This document shows, one piece after another, positions 1-7,132 of a stretch of 28,276 bases of DNA. The stretch lies in contig JBAUGX010000086.1 of NCBI GenBank assembly GCA_049679965.1, positions 1-28,276 of the forward strand, written 5' to 3'. The notes below the pieces were generated by a model. That model saw nothing but the letters and a program-made list of their open reading frames with translations, searched no databases and was not told the DNA's origin. How positions within the stretch are numbered: position 1 is the stretch's first letter; each line of letters begins with the position of its first letter. Made by a program: the position numbers and the translations under genes. Source of the DNA: 2-12-FULL-65-11 sp049679965 (GTDB lineage Bacteria > Acidobacteriota > Vicinamibacteria > Vicinamibacterales > CAVVIG01).

Positions 1-510
1 GTCCCGGTTCACGAGCACGTTCCGCGCGTAAAGCGTTTGGTTGCAAAAGCCGCTTTCGTGCATGCGCCGGACGATCCTGAAGAGCGGGTCGAGGGGGACA
101 CTCGCGAGCCCCGGCTTGCCCTGCCCGTCGAGCGCGGCCTTCAGGTGGTCACGAAGCGGGAGCGCGTTCGGGACCTCCCGCATCAGGAGCACCTCGTGAA
201 ACCCGTGCTCCCGCGACCATCCCGCTCCCCAGCCGAGGGGCTCCGTGCATGGAATGCCCCAGCGCTGGAGGTGCCGGAGCCGCCGATACTCCCGCTCTGT
301 CCGAAAGCGCATGATCCGCGACCTGAGCGCCGATCCCGCGCTTCGCTTCCGGTAGAGCTTCACCACCACGTGGTCGCCGCCCGGCCGCACCTCGCGCCAG
401 ATGAGCGTCCGCTCCTCCCGCTTGATGACGCTCGCTTCGGGCGGGTCGAAGGTGGCGACGAGCGTCGAAGGCGCCTGCCGCTTCACGGCGGTCGTCGTCG
501 ATGGGGACAT
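1..510 (-). CDS. Lipopolysaccharide kinase (Kdo/WaaP-like family), C-terminus beyond window
   Basis: The minus strand reads as an open frame of 170 codons running off the left edge, from an ATG at 510-508 that follows an in-frame TGA about 24 nt upstream. The product has the layout of the Kdo/WaaP kinases, which phosphorylate the LPS inner core at the cytoplasmic face. A VVVKLYRK strand holds the likely ATP-binding Lys. Next come EYRRLRHLQRWGIPCTEPLG and EVLLMREV, then RRMHESGFCNQTLYARNVLV, which sits where the catalytic loop belongs. In that loop the usual His and Asp (H-x-D) read Asn and Thr, so activity is uncertain. The first 26 nt overlap the maf remnant on the other strand, so the true N-terminus may have been altered by a rearrangement. 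Family assignment is fairly secure from motif order; substrate is unknown. Confidence 0.68.
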   Translation of the reverse strand, partial: MSPSTTTAVKRQAPSTLVATFDPPEASVIKREERTLIWREVRPGGDHVVVKLYRKRSAGSALRSRIMRFRTEREYRRLRHLQRWGIPCTEPLGWGAGWSREHGFHEVLLMREVPNALPLRDHLKAALDGQGKPGLASVPLDPLFRIVRRMHESGFCNQTLYARNVLVNRD

Positions 511-617
511 TCTCGGCAAGCCGCGCGACGATGATCACGCAGCGGAAATGCTTCGCCGGCTCTCGGGCCGGCGGCACGACGTTTTGACCGGCGTCAGCCT
601 GCGGGCGCACGCCACAC

Positions 618-665
618 GTGGGGTCCGGCTTCCCTGGCCTGAGCGAGGTCGAAGGCAGTCGGACC
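618..665. repeat. REP-like element inside the maf remnant
   Basis: GTGGGGTCCGGCTTCCCTGG opens the segment. It continues with CCTGAGCGAGGTCGAAGG and closes with CGGACC, which pairs with the opening GGTCCG (622-627 with 660-665). The start matches the GTCCGGCTT half of the palindromic elements seen at 3888, 4363 and 14109. It is read through in the maf frame as a loop of about 15 residues not expected in the family. Confidence 0.45.
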
Positions 666-884
666 TCGAGAGGGAGGTGGGTTCCGTCGAACGCACGACC
701 GTTGAATTCTCGAGTCTCACCGAGGCGGAGGTGGCCGCGTATGTCGCCAGCGGGGAAGGCCGGGACAAGGCGGGCGCCTACGCGATTCAGGGTCGTGCCT
801 CCCGATTCATCCCGAGAATCGAAGGCTCGTATTCGAGCGTCGTAGGGTTGCCGGTTGCCGCGGTCCAGGCGCTCCTCGTTCAGA

Positions 885-913
885 TTGCATCCGCCGGGCA
901 TTCGGGCTATTCT
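885..913 (+). promoter_or_regulatory. Candidate sigma-70-like promoter for the ccm operon
   Basis: TTGCAT (885-890) and TATTCT (908-913) are separated by exactly 17 bp and lie about 30 bp upstream of the ccmE ATG, inside the end of the maf remnant. The matches to consensus are only moderate (3/6 and 4/6), so this is a candidate from spacing and position only. Confidence 0.25.
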
Positions 914-941
914 CAGCGGTGACCTTTTCCCGGAAGTCCTT

Positions 942-1373
942 ATGACACATCGATATATCAAGATAGGCGCTACCGTCACCGTTCTCGTGGCAGCCCTGAC
1001 CGGCCTGATGTGGTCGACGCTGCGCGAAGGCACCGAGTACTTCATGCACGTCGACGAGGTGATGGCGAATCCCCACGAGTGGGAAGGGAAGAAGCTGCAG
1101 ATGCACGGCTACGTCGTGCCCGGCTCCCGGATGAAGAACCCCGACACCCTCGAATGGAAGTTCAAGGTCCAGAACAACCCCGCCCGCTCGAGCGAGCCCG
1201 GACGCATCGTCGACGCCTACTACAAGGGCATCGTGCCGGACACCTTCAACGACGAGGCGGAAGTCGTGCTGAAGGGGCATCTGACGGCCGACGGCTTCCA
1301 GACCGCCCCCAACGGCGTCATCGCGAAGTGTCCCTCGAAATACGAAGCCGCCAGCAAATCGGCCGGACTGTAA
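942..1373 (+). CDS. ccmE: Cytochrome c maturation haem chaperone CcmE (CXXXY variant)
   Basis: A 143-residue protein with an N-terminal membrane anchor (about residues 7-25, IGATVTVLVAALTGLMW) followed by the OB-fold of CcmE: FMHVDEVMANPHEWEGKKLQ, then MHGYVVPGS, WKFKVQNN, YKGIVPDTF and VVLKGHLTADGF. CcmE accepts haem from CcmABCD covalently on the periplasmic side and hands it to CcmF/H. The attachment motif, normally H-x-x-x-Y, here reads C130-P-S-K-Y134 in VIAKCPSKYE. This is the cysteine variant known from Desulfovibrio and some archaea. The start is supported by GGAAG at 932-936, five bases before the ATG. It is the first gene of the operon, nine bases ahead of ccmF. Identity is secure. 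Confidence 0.93.
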   Translation: MTHRYIKIGATVTVLVAALTGLMWSTLREGTEYFMHVDEVMANPHEWEGKKLQMHGYVVPGSRMKNPDTLEWKFKVQNNPARSSEPGRIVDAYYKGIVPDTFNDEAEVVLKGHLTADGFQTAPNGVIAKCPSKYEAASKSAGL

Positions 1374-1382
1374 GGGGCCCCC

Positions 1383-3884
1383 ATGGCATCACTCGGGTCG
1401 TTTCTCCTGCTCACCACGTTTGTGGTCTGTAGCTACGCGGCGGTTGTGTCCGTGGTGGGGGCGCGGCGTCGTGCCCGGAGTCTGATTGAGAGCGGCATCG
1501 GCGCCTTCTACCTCGTCATGGCGCTGATGGCGGCGGCCTCAGCCGTCATGATCAACGCCTTCCTCACCGACGATTTCTCGATCAAGTACGTCGCCCACAA
1601 CTCCGACAGCGTGCAGCCGCTGTTCTACAAGATCACCGCCTACTGGGGCGGGCTCGACGGCTCGATCATGTTCTGGGTATTTCTGCTCTCGATCTTCGGG
1701 TCGTGCGCCGTCTACGTGAACCGCGAGCGGCATCGCGAGCTCATCCCCTACGTCGTGGCGACGATCTCGGCGGTACAGATGTTCTTCGTGTACCTGATGA
1801 TCGTGCACAACAACCCCTTCGCGACATCCTTGACGAACATTCCCACTGAAGGCGAGGGGCTCAACCCCATCCTCCAGAACTACTGGATGGTGATTCACCC
1901 GCCGTCGCTCTACACCGGGTTTGTCGGGATGACGATTCCCTTCGCGTTCTGCATCGCCGCGCTCATCACGGGGCATCTCGACGACTCGTGGCTGCGCGCC
2001 GTCCGGCGGTGGACGATGGTGAGCTGGCTGTTCCTGTCGCTCGGCCTGACGCTCGGGATGATCTGGGCGTACGAGGAGCTTGGCTGGGGCGGCTACTGGG
2101 AATGGGATCCGGTTGAGAACGCGGGGCTGCTGCCCTGGTTCACCGCCACGGCGTTCCTGCACTCGGTGATGGTGCAGGAGCGGCGCAGCATGCTGCGTGT
2201 CTGGAACGTGGTCCTCGTCATCACGACGTTCTTCCTGACGATCTTTGGCACGTTCATGACGCGGTCGGGCATCGTGCAATCCGTGCACGCCTTCGGCCAG
2301 GATACGACACTGGCGTGGCTGTTCACCGGATTCATGGCCGTGATTCTGGCCGTCAGCTTCGGCCTCGTGATCTACCGGCTGCCGCTGCTGCGCGCGCGCA
2401 ACGAACTCGACTCCTGGATCTCGCGGGAAGCGGCGTTTCTGGTGAACAACTGGATTCTGCTGTTCTGCGCCTTCTTCGTGCTGTTCGCCACGATGTTTCC
2501 GACGCTCAGCGAGGCCGTCAACGGCAAGCGCCTGACCGTGGCCGCTCCGTTCTACAACAAGTGGATGGTGCCGATCGGTCTCATCCTCCTATTCCTGACG
2601 GGCGTCGGCCCCTTGCTCGCCTGGCGGCGGTCCACGATCCAGAACGCCCGCAATCAATTCATATGGCCGACGACGGTCGCCGTCATCACCGGCAGCGTGC
2701 TCTCATACCTCGGCGTTCGCTTCTGGGCGTCGGGCCTCTGCTTCGCGCTGTGCGGGTTTGTGACGGGGACGATTACGCAGGAGTTCTGGCGCGGGGGCCT
2801 CGTGCGCCGGAAGAACACGGGCACCGATCTGTTGACGGCCATCGTGGGCCTCGTCGGCCGTAACAAGCGGCGCTACGGCGGCTATATCGTGCACGTCGGC
2901 GCCGTCCTCATCATGCTGGGCTTTGCCGGGAATGCCTACAAGGTCGATCAGCAGGTTCTGCTGAAGCTTGGCGAGCAGACCACCGTCGGGGCGTACACGA
3001 TCCGCAACGACGGCGTGAAGATTGACGACGACGGCCAGAAGCAGATGGCCACGGCCTACGTCACCGTGCTGCGAGACGGGCAGGAAATCGACAAGATGTA
3101 CCCGTCGAAATGGTTCTTCCATAAACACGAAGAGGTTCCGACGACCGAGACCGCGATTCGGCGATCGTTTGCCGAGGATCTCTACCTTGTCTTCTCGTTC
3201 GATCCGGCCCATCTCCAATCGCAGAGTGCCAGCCTGCAGATTGTGATCAATCCGCTCGTCAACTGGATCTGGCTCGGCTTTGGCGTGCTGGCGCTCGGCA
3301 CCGGCATCGCGCTGATGCCGGAGCGCGCCTACTCCTTTGCCCTTGCCAGCGCATCGGCCGACGCATCCGCGACAACGGCGATCGGGCTGACCCTGATGCT
3401 GCTCCTTGGCACCGGCGCCACGCTGTCGGCACAGCAGCACTCGACGGGCACCGTGAACGAGTCGATTCAGACCTCGTATTTCTCACGCACGCCGTTCGAA
3501 CGACAGATGCAGCACGAGATCGTCTGCACATGCGGTTCGTGCGGCCACGCCACAATAGCCGAGTGCCGTAAGGATCCCTGCGGGACCTCGCACAAGATGC
3601 GTGGCGAACTGGCGGCCCTGGTCGATCAGGGGAAGTCGCGCGAAGAGATCATCCAGTGGTTCGTGGCGGAGTACAAGAGCGAAGAGATGCTCGGCGCGCC
3701 GATCGACACCGGGTTCAGCCGCCTCGCCTGGATGTTCCCGTACCTCGTCGGCGCCTCCGGCGCTTTGGCGATCGGACTGGCGGCCGTCAAATGGTCGCGC
3801 AAGACGAGCCTGCCCGAGACGCCCGCGGCGGTGGATGCTGCCATCGAAGAACGCCTCGACGATGAGCTCCGCAACCTCGACTGA
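1383..3884 (+). CDS. ccmF: CcmF-CcmH fusion, haem lyase of cytochrome c maturation
   Basis: An 833-residue polytopic membrane protein. Residues 1 to about 650 are CcmF: IHPPSLYTGFVG, then the tryptophan-rich haem-handling motif W235-G-G-Y-W-E-W-D-P-V-E-N, ILLFCAFFVLFATMFPTLSE and a periplasmic beta-rich segment before the last CcmF helix. Residues 663-682 look like a former signal peptide ending in LSAQQ. Residues about 700-765 form a CcmH/CcmL-type domain with cysteines 715, 717, 720, 728 and 733 (VCTCGSCGHATIAEC), RGELAALVDQGKSREEIIQW and a final membrane helix (about 785). CcmF ligates haem to apocytochrome; CcmH reduces or holds the CxxCH thiols. Fusing them places both steps in one chain. 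The CcmH motif is C-x-C-x-x-C rather than the usual LRCxxCQ. The end overlaps the next start by 23 nt. Confidence 0.93.
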   Translation: MASLGSFLLLTTFVVCSYAAVVSVVGARRRARSLIESGIGAFYLVMALMAAASAVMINAFLTDDFSIKYVAHNSDSVQPLFYKITAYWGGLDGSIMFWVFLLSIFGSCAVYVNRERHRELIPYVVATISAVQMFFVYLMIVHNNPFATSLTNIPTEGEGLNPILQNYWMVIHPPSLYTGFVGMTIPFAFCIAALITGHLDDSWLRAVRRWTMVSWLFLSLGLTLGMIWAYEELGWGGYWEWDPVENAGLLPWFTATAFLHSVMVQERRSMLRVWNVVLVITTFFLTIFGTFMTRSGIVQSVHAFGQDTTLAWLFTGFMAVILAVSFGLVIYRLPLLRARNELDSWISREAAFLVNNWILLFCAFFVLFATMFPTLSEAVNGKRLTVAAPFYNKWMVPIGLILLFLTGVGPLLAWRRSTIQNARNQFIWPTTVAVITGSVLSYLGVRFWASGLCFALCGFVTGTITQEFWRGGLVRRKNTGTDLLTAIVGLVGRNKRRYGGYIVHVGAVLIMLGFAGNAYKVDQQVLLKLGEQTTVGAYTIRNDGVKIDDDGQKQMATAYVTVLRDGQEIDKMYPSKWFFHKHEEVPTTETAIRRSFAEDLYLVFSFDPAHLQSQSASLQIVINPLVNWIWLGFGVLALGTGIALMPERAYSFALASASADASATTAIGLTLMLLLGTGATLSAQQHSTGTVNESIQTSYFSRTPFERQMQHEIVCTCGSCGHATIAECRKDPCGTSHKMRGELAALVDQGKSREEIIQWFVAEYKSEEMLGAPIDTGFSRLAWMFPYLVGASGALAIGLAAVKWSRKTSLPETPAAVDAAIEERLDDELRNLD

Positions 3885-4506
3885 GCAGGTTCGGCTGAAG
3901 CCGGACACGACACCGGAGGGTCGCAGCCGGCTGCAGTCGGACGAACTTCAACCCTGGCAGTTCTTTGTCCTCGCGGCCCTGGGCTGCGCGACGGCGGTTA
4001 CCTTCTTCGCGCGCGGGCGGGGGCTGACATCGGTCATCCTCCTCAGCGTGCTGATGGGAACAGCCGCGCTCATCGGCCTGGCGGCGCTGCGCGCCCTGCG
4101 CCCGCTCGTCTCGCCCCACGACGATCGCACGCTGATGATTGGCCTTCGCACGCGCGTCGCGCTCGAACGCGAGAAGATGCTGACCCTGCGAGCCATCAAA
4201 GAGCTCGAGTTCGATCGCGCGATGGGGAAGCTCTCAGACGCCGACTGGCAGGAGATGTCCGGCCGCCTGCGCGCGCGCGCCGCGGGCCTCATACGGCAGC
4301 TCGACGCGGGGTCCGGCTACCGCGAGCAGATCGAGCGCGATCTCGCCAAGCGGCTGGCCCAAGGTCCGGCTGAAGCCGGCCCCCACGTACCGGCGGCCGG
4401 TCAGAACGTAGGGCGGGTCCTTTCGGACCCGCCGGTCTGCGCGGGGTGCGCGACGGCGAACGACCCGGACGCGAGGTTCTGCAAGAGTTGCGGCAGCAAA
4501 CTGTAG
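3862..4506 (+). CDS. CcmI-like membrane protein with C-terminal zinc ribbon
   Basis: A 214-residue protein starting at an ATG inside the end of ccmF. Two membrane helices (about 32-50 and 55-76) are followed by REKMLTLRAIKELEFDRAMG and KLSDADWQEM, a helical pattern seen in CcmI-like and cytochrome-biogenesis helper proteins. The C-terminus is a zinc ribbon, CAGCATAND then CKSCGSKL (two CxxC pairs). Two REP-like elements are translated in frame: residues 10-17 (VRLKPDTT) near the N-terminus, and about 168-190 just before the ribbon (GPAEAGPHVPAAGQ and onward). These are probably disordered linkers without function. Position in the ccm operon suggests a role with apocytochrome handling. The precise role is inferred; similarity to true CcmI is limited to the helical segment. 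Confidence 0.7.
   Translation: MSSATSTEQVRLKPDTTPEGRSRLQSDELQPWQFFVLAALGCATAVTFFARGRGLTSVILLSVLMGTAALIGLAALRALRPLVSPHDDRTLMIGLRTRVALEREKMLTLRAIKELEFDRAMGKLSDADWQEMSGRLRARAAGLIRQLDAGSGYREQIERDLAKRLAQGPAEAGPHVPAAGQNVGRVLSDPPVCAGCATANDPDARFCKSCGSKL
3888..3906. repeat. REP-like palindrome in coding sequence
   Basis: GGTTCGGCTGAAGCCGGAC is a near-perfect palindrome (arms TTCGGCT/AAGCCGGA). It sits in the first codons of the CcmI-like gene and directly after the ccmF stop, and is translated as VRLKPD. The same core recurs at 4363 and 14109. Confidence 0.7.
4363..4433. repeat. Composite REP-like element with perfect hairpin, in coding sequence
   Basis: GGTCCGGCTGAAGCCGGC (4363-4380) is followed by a perfect 9-bp hairpin, GGCGGGTCC (4412-4420), loop TTTC, GGACCCGCC (4425-4433). 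The whole element is read in frame ahead of the zinc ribbon of the CcmI-like protein. Hairpins of this type are usually intergenic, so its place inside an open frame is notable. There is no T-run, so it is not an obvious terminator. Confidence 0.65.
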
Positions 4507-5741
4507 CGCGGCGCCGGCTCCATCGTGCCATCACCGTCCTTGGTGTCTTTGGCGTCCTTGGTGTCGGGGCCATGATGGTCGTGGCCCAGCCCATCGATCC
4601 CAGACAGATGGCCGGCATTCCCCGGCCGGTGACGGATTTGCCGAACGGCGCGGTCTCCGTGCGCCTCATCCGCGGCGATCTGTCGAACAACATCACGAAT
4701 CATCCGGTCGAGCTTCACGTTGGATCCAAGGTCCAGACGGTCAGGACCGACGACATGGGCCGCGCCGAATTCAGGAACCTCACCGCCGGGGCGACGGTCA
4801 AGGCCGCAGTTGACGTTGACGGCGAGCACCTCGAGTCGCAGGAGTTCCCGGCACCGTCGCAGGGCGGCATCCGGCTGCTGCTTGTGGCCACCGACACGTC
4901 CAAGGGCCCGGCGACAGAGCCTGGTGCGCCGGCCGTCACCGGGGTGGTCAAAATCGGCAGCCGATCGCGCATCCTACTGGAGCCGGGCGAGGAAACTGTC
5001 CAGCTCTACTACATCCTCGATGTCCTCAACAACGCGCGCGTGCCCGTGAACACCGCCACGCCGTTCGCTTTCGACATGCCGCGCGGCGCCATCAACACGT
5101 CAATCCTCCCCGGATCGTCGTCCCTTGTCACAGTGGACGGCCCCCGCGTGCAGGTGAAGGGACCGTTTCCCCCTGGCAGCACGCTCGTGCAGATCGCCTG
5201 TGAGCTGCCGGCCGCGAGCGGTTCGCTAGACGTTCGGCAACTGTTCCCCGCGGCCGTTGAGCAGTTCTCCGTGATCGTGAAGAAGGTTGGCGCCGTGAAG
5301 CTGACGTCGCCCTACCTCGCGGGCCAGGAAGACGTGGCGGCCCAGGGCGAGACGTTCATTGCCTCGACAGGTGGCGCCCTCGCCGCCGGCCAGCCGCTGA
5401 CCCTGTCACTCGTGGATCTGCCGCACCACAGCGCGGCGCCGCGCATCTTCGCATTGGCGCTCGCCCTCGGCGTCGTCCTGATCGGCGCCTGGACGATCGT
5501 GCGCGGGCCCGAGGGCAAGACGGGCGACAGCGCCGTGCGCAAGCGCTTGATGGCACGTCGCGACAAGCTATTTGGCGAACTGGTCCGCCTCGAACACGAG
5601 CGCCGCAATGGCCGGGCAATCGAGCCGCGCTACAACGCTCGCCGCGAAGAGTTGCTCGCGGCCCTTGAACACGTCTACGGCGCCCTCGACGGCGAGAGCG
5701 ACGGCCCCGATCTTGCCGACCGCGCCGGCCTCGCCGTGTAA
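4446..5741 (+). CDS. Unknown ccm-operon protein, membrane-anchored, beta-rich
   Basis: Not recognised as a named family. The longest form (GTG at 4446) has 431 residues. A TTG at 4488 would give 417 residues and a more normal signal region, and would reduce the overlap with the upstream gene from 61 to 19 nt, so the start is unsettled. An N-terminal hydrophobic stretch (ITVLGVFGVLGVGAMMVVA) is a signal peptide or anchor. It is followed by a transthyretin or carboxypeptidase-regulatory-like beta segment (VELHVGSKVQTVRTDDMGRA). A larger beta-rich domain follows, then a second membrane helix (about 331-353, IFALALALGVVLIGAWTIV) and a charged helical cytoplasmic tail (about 365-420). The stop overlaps the ccmA ATG by one base (TAATG), so it is translationally coupled to the haem exporter. 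A role in haem delivery or apocytochrome docking is a guess from context. Confidence 0.72.
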   Translation: MRDGERPGREVLQELRQQTVARRRLHRAITVLGVFGVLGVGAMMVVAQPIDPRQMAGIPRPVTDLPNGAVSVRLIRGDLSNNITNHPVELHVGSKVQTVRTDDMGRAEFRNLTAGATVKAAVDVDGEHLESQEFPAPSQGGIRLLLVATDTSKGPATEPGAPAVTGVVKIGSRSRILLEPGEETVQLYYILDVLNNARVPVNTATPFAFDMPRGAINTSILPGSSSLVTVDGPRVQVKGPFPPGSTLVQIACELPAASGSLDVRQLFPAAVEQFSVIVKKVGAVKLTSPYLAGQEDVAAQGETFIASTGGALAAGQPLTLSLVDLPHHSAAPRIFALALALGVVLIGAWTIVRGPEGKTGDSAVRKRLMARRDKLFGELVRLEHERRNGRAIEPRYNARREELLAALEHVYGALDGESDGPDLADRAGLAV

Positions 5742-6448
5742 TGCCGGCGGTCGATTTCAACGACGTTCGCCTCGCCGACGTGTCCCGGCACTTCGGTCGG
5801 CGTCGAGCCCTCTCCCGCGTCTCGCTCGAAGCGTGTCGCGGCGATATTCTGGGCCTGCTCGGTCCGAACGGCGCGGGCAAGTCGACGCTCATCGGCGTCC
5901 TGGCCACGCTCGTCGCGCCCACAAGCGGCGTCGTGCAATACGGCGGGCAGTCTGCCCGGCAGCTTGGCCCTCCGCTGCGGCGCCAGATCGGTCTGCTGGC
6001 TCACGAGCTGCACCTGTACACGGAGCTGACCGCCCGCCAGAATCTCGCTTTCTTCTCGAATCTTTACGGCTTGGACCCGCACTCGACCGTTGGGCCGGCT
6101 CTCGAGCGAGCGGGGCTCGCGGACCGCGCGGACGAAGACGTCGTGGGGTTCTCCAGGGGCATGCGCCAGCGGCTCGCCCTCGAACGTGCGCTGCTGCATA
6201 ACCCCCGGCTCGTGCTGTTCGATGAACCCTTCACGGGCCTCGACGACAACGCCGTGGGCCTCCTGAGCGCGCGGCTCCGGCAATTGGCTGCCGACGGCGC
6301 CATCGTCGTGCTGGCGACGCACGATCTCGACCTGGCCGACGGCCTGGTGACCCGGGTCGCGGTCGTCCAGGGTGGACGACTGGTGTCTGACGGACCAGCC
6401 GGCGCCGGGTTGCGCAGCCGCTACCGGTCGATCGTGGGGACCGCGTGA
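5741..6448 (+). CDS. ccmA: Haem exporter ABC ATPase CcmA
   Basis: A 235-residue ABC ATPase with Walker A GPNGAGKST, Q-loop region (QIGLLAHELHLYTELT), signature FSRGMRQRLAL, Walker B LVLFDEPFTGLD and switch His in ATHD. CcmA forms the CcmABCD complex with CcmB, CcmC and CcmD. ATP hydrolysis releases haem-loaded CcmE. The family call alone would be a generic ABC ATPase; the symbol rests on the adjacent ccmB, ccmC and ccmE. Starts at the TAATG junction with the upstream gene and ends in a GTGA overlap with ccmB. Confidence 0.92.
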   Translation: MPAVDFNDVRLADVSRHFGRRRALSRVSLEACRGDILGLLGPNGAGKSTLIGVLATLVAPTSGVVQYGGQSARQLGPPLRRQIGLLAHELHLYTELTARQNLAFFSNLYGLDPHSTVGPALERAGLADRADEDVVGFSRGMRQRLALERALLHNPRLVLFDEPFTGLDDNAVGLLSARLRQLAADGAIVVLATHDLDLADGLVTRVAVVQGGRLVSDGPAGAGLRSRYRSIVGTA

Positions 6449-7125
6449 GCTTCCTCAAGGCGGCCCTCCTCGTGCTCAAGAAGGACTTCACGATCGAAGT
6501 GAAGAGCGGCGAGATCCTGTACACGACGCTTTTTTTCGCCGTCTCGTGCGTGTTGATCTTTGCGATCGCATTCGTCAAGGAAGGACAGCCGGTCGAAGGC
6601 GCGGGTGCGGGGATTCTCTGGATTGCGGTGCTCTTTGCCGGCAACCTGGCGCTCGGCCGCACCTTCGAACGGGAGCGGTACGGCGAGACCGTGCGCGCGC
6701 TGCTCCTCGCTCCAGCGCCACGGGCCGCCATCTACGTCGGCAAGCTGCTGGGCATCGTCGTGCTGTTGACCGCGGCAGAGTGTCTGTTGGTGCCGATGGT
6801 CGCGTTCCTCTTTCACGCGCCGCTCTTCGCGCGCCCGCTCATGCTCGCCGCGATTCTTGGCCTCGGCACGCTCGGCTTTGCCTCGGTCGGAACGTTGTTT
6901 GCTGCCATGCTCGTGCGATCCCGTACGCGTGACGTGATGCTGCCGATCCTGTTGTATCCGATTACCGTTCCGGTCATCATTGCGGGCGTCCTCGGCACCT
7001 CCGCCCTCTTGGAGAGCCCGCCCGACGAACCAGTGGCGTTGTTGTGGATCTCGATGCTGGTCTCCTTCGACGTGGTCTTCGTCACCCTGGCGTTGTGGAC
7101 GTTCGAGCCGCTGATGACAGAATAG
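6445..7125 (+). CDS. ccmB: Haem exporter membrane subunit CcmB
   Basis: A 226-residue protein with six predicted membrane helices and the CcmB pattern: N-terminal KKDFTIEVKSGEILYTTLFF, then ERERYGETVRALLLAPAPR, GTLFAAMLVRSRTRDVMLP and ILLYPITVPVIIAGV. It is the permease-like partner of CcmA in the inner membrane. Start GTG overlaps the ccmA stop (GTGA, 6445-6448), which indicates coupled translation and roughly equal dosage. Length and motif order match the family. Confidence 0.93.
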   Translation: MSFLKAALLVLKKDFTIEVKSGEILYTTLFFAVSCVLIFAIAFVKEGQPVEGAGAGILWIAVLFAGNLALGRTFERERYGETVRALLLAPAPRAAIYVGKLLGIVVLLTAAECLLVPMVAFLFHAPLFARPLMLAAILGLGTLGFASVGTLFAAMLVRSRTRDVMLPILLYPITVPVIIAGVLGTSALLESPPDEPVALLWISMLVSFDVVFVTLALWTFEPLMTE

Positions 7126-7132
7126 GGAGCGT

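Larger units (their letters stand above)
485..922 (+). pseudogene. maf: 5'-truncated Maf-like nucleotide pyrophosphatase remnant
   Basis: The reading frame ending at TGA 920-922 encodes the C-terminal two thirds of a Maf/YhdE-type nucleoside triphosphate pyrophosphatase: TAVVVDGDILGKP, then EMLRRLSGRRHDVLTGVSL, then SLTEAEVAAYVASGEGRDK, GAYAIQGRASRFI and a GSYSSVVGLPV end. The family's N-terminal LASxSPRR motif and the first 60-70 residues are absent. Upstream of about 485 the same frame is only the antisense of the kinase gene on the minus strand. Even the ADT motif is cut, reading RFT instead of ADT before AVVVDG. A repeat-like segment (618-665) lengthens the loop before the SVERTTV strand. 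I read it as a gene broken at 485-510 by deletion or rearrangement; an assembly join is the alternative. Function is probably lost because N-terminal active-site residues are missing. Confidence 0.68.

Noticed and set aside
149..1045. 298-codon open frame on the minus strand
   Set aside because: Low-complexity Arg/Ala/Gly-rich translation with no motif. The kinase frame on the same strand and the maf and ccmE frames on the other strand carry clear family motifs.
4412..4433. Hairpin as a rho-independent terminator
   Set aside because: Perfect stem but no T-run after it, and it lies inside a coding sequence in the middle of a coupled operon.
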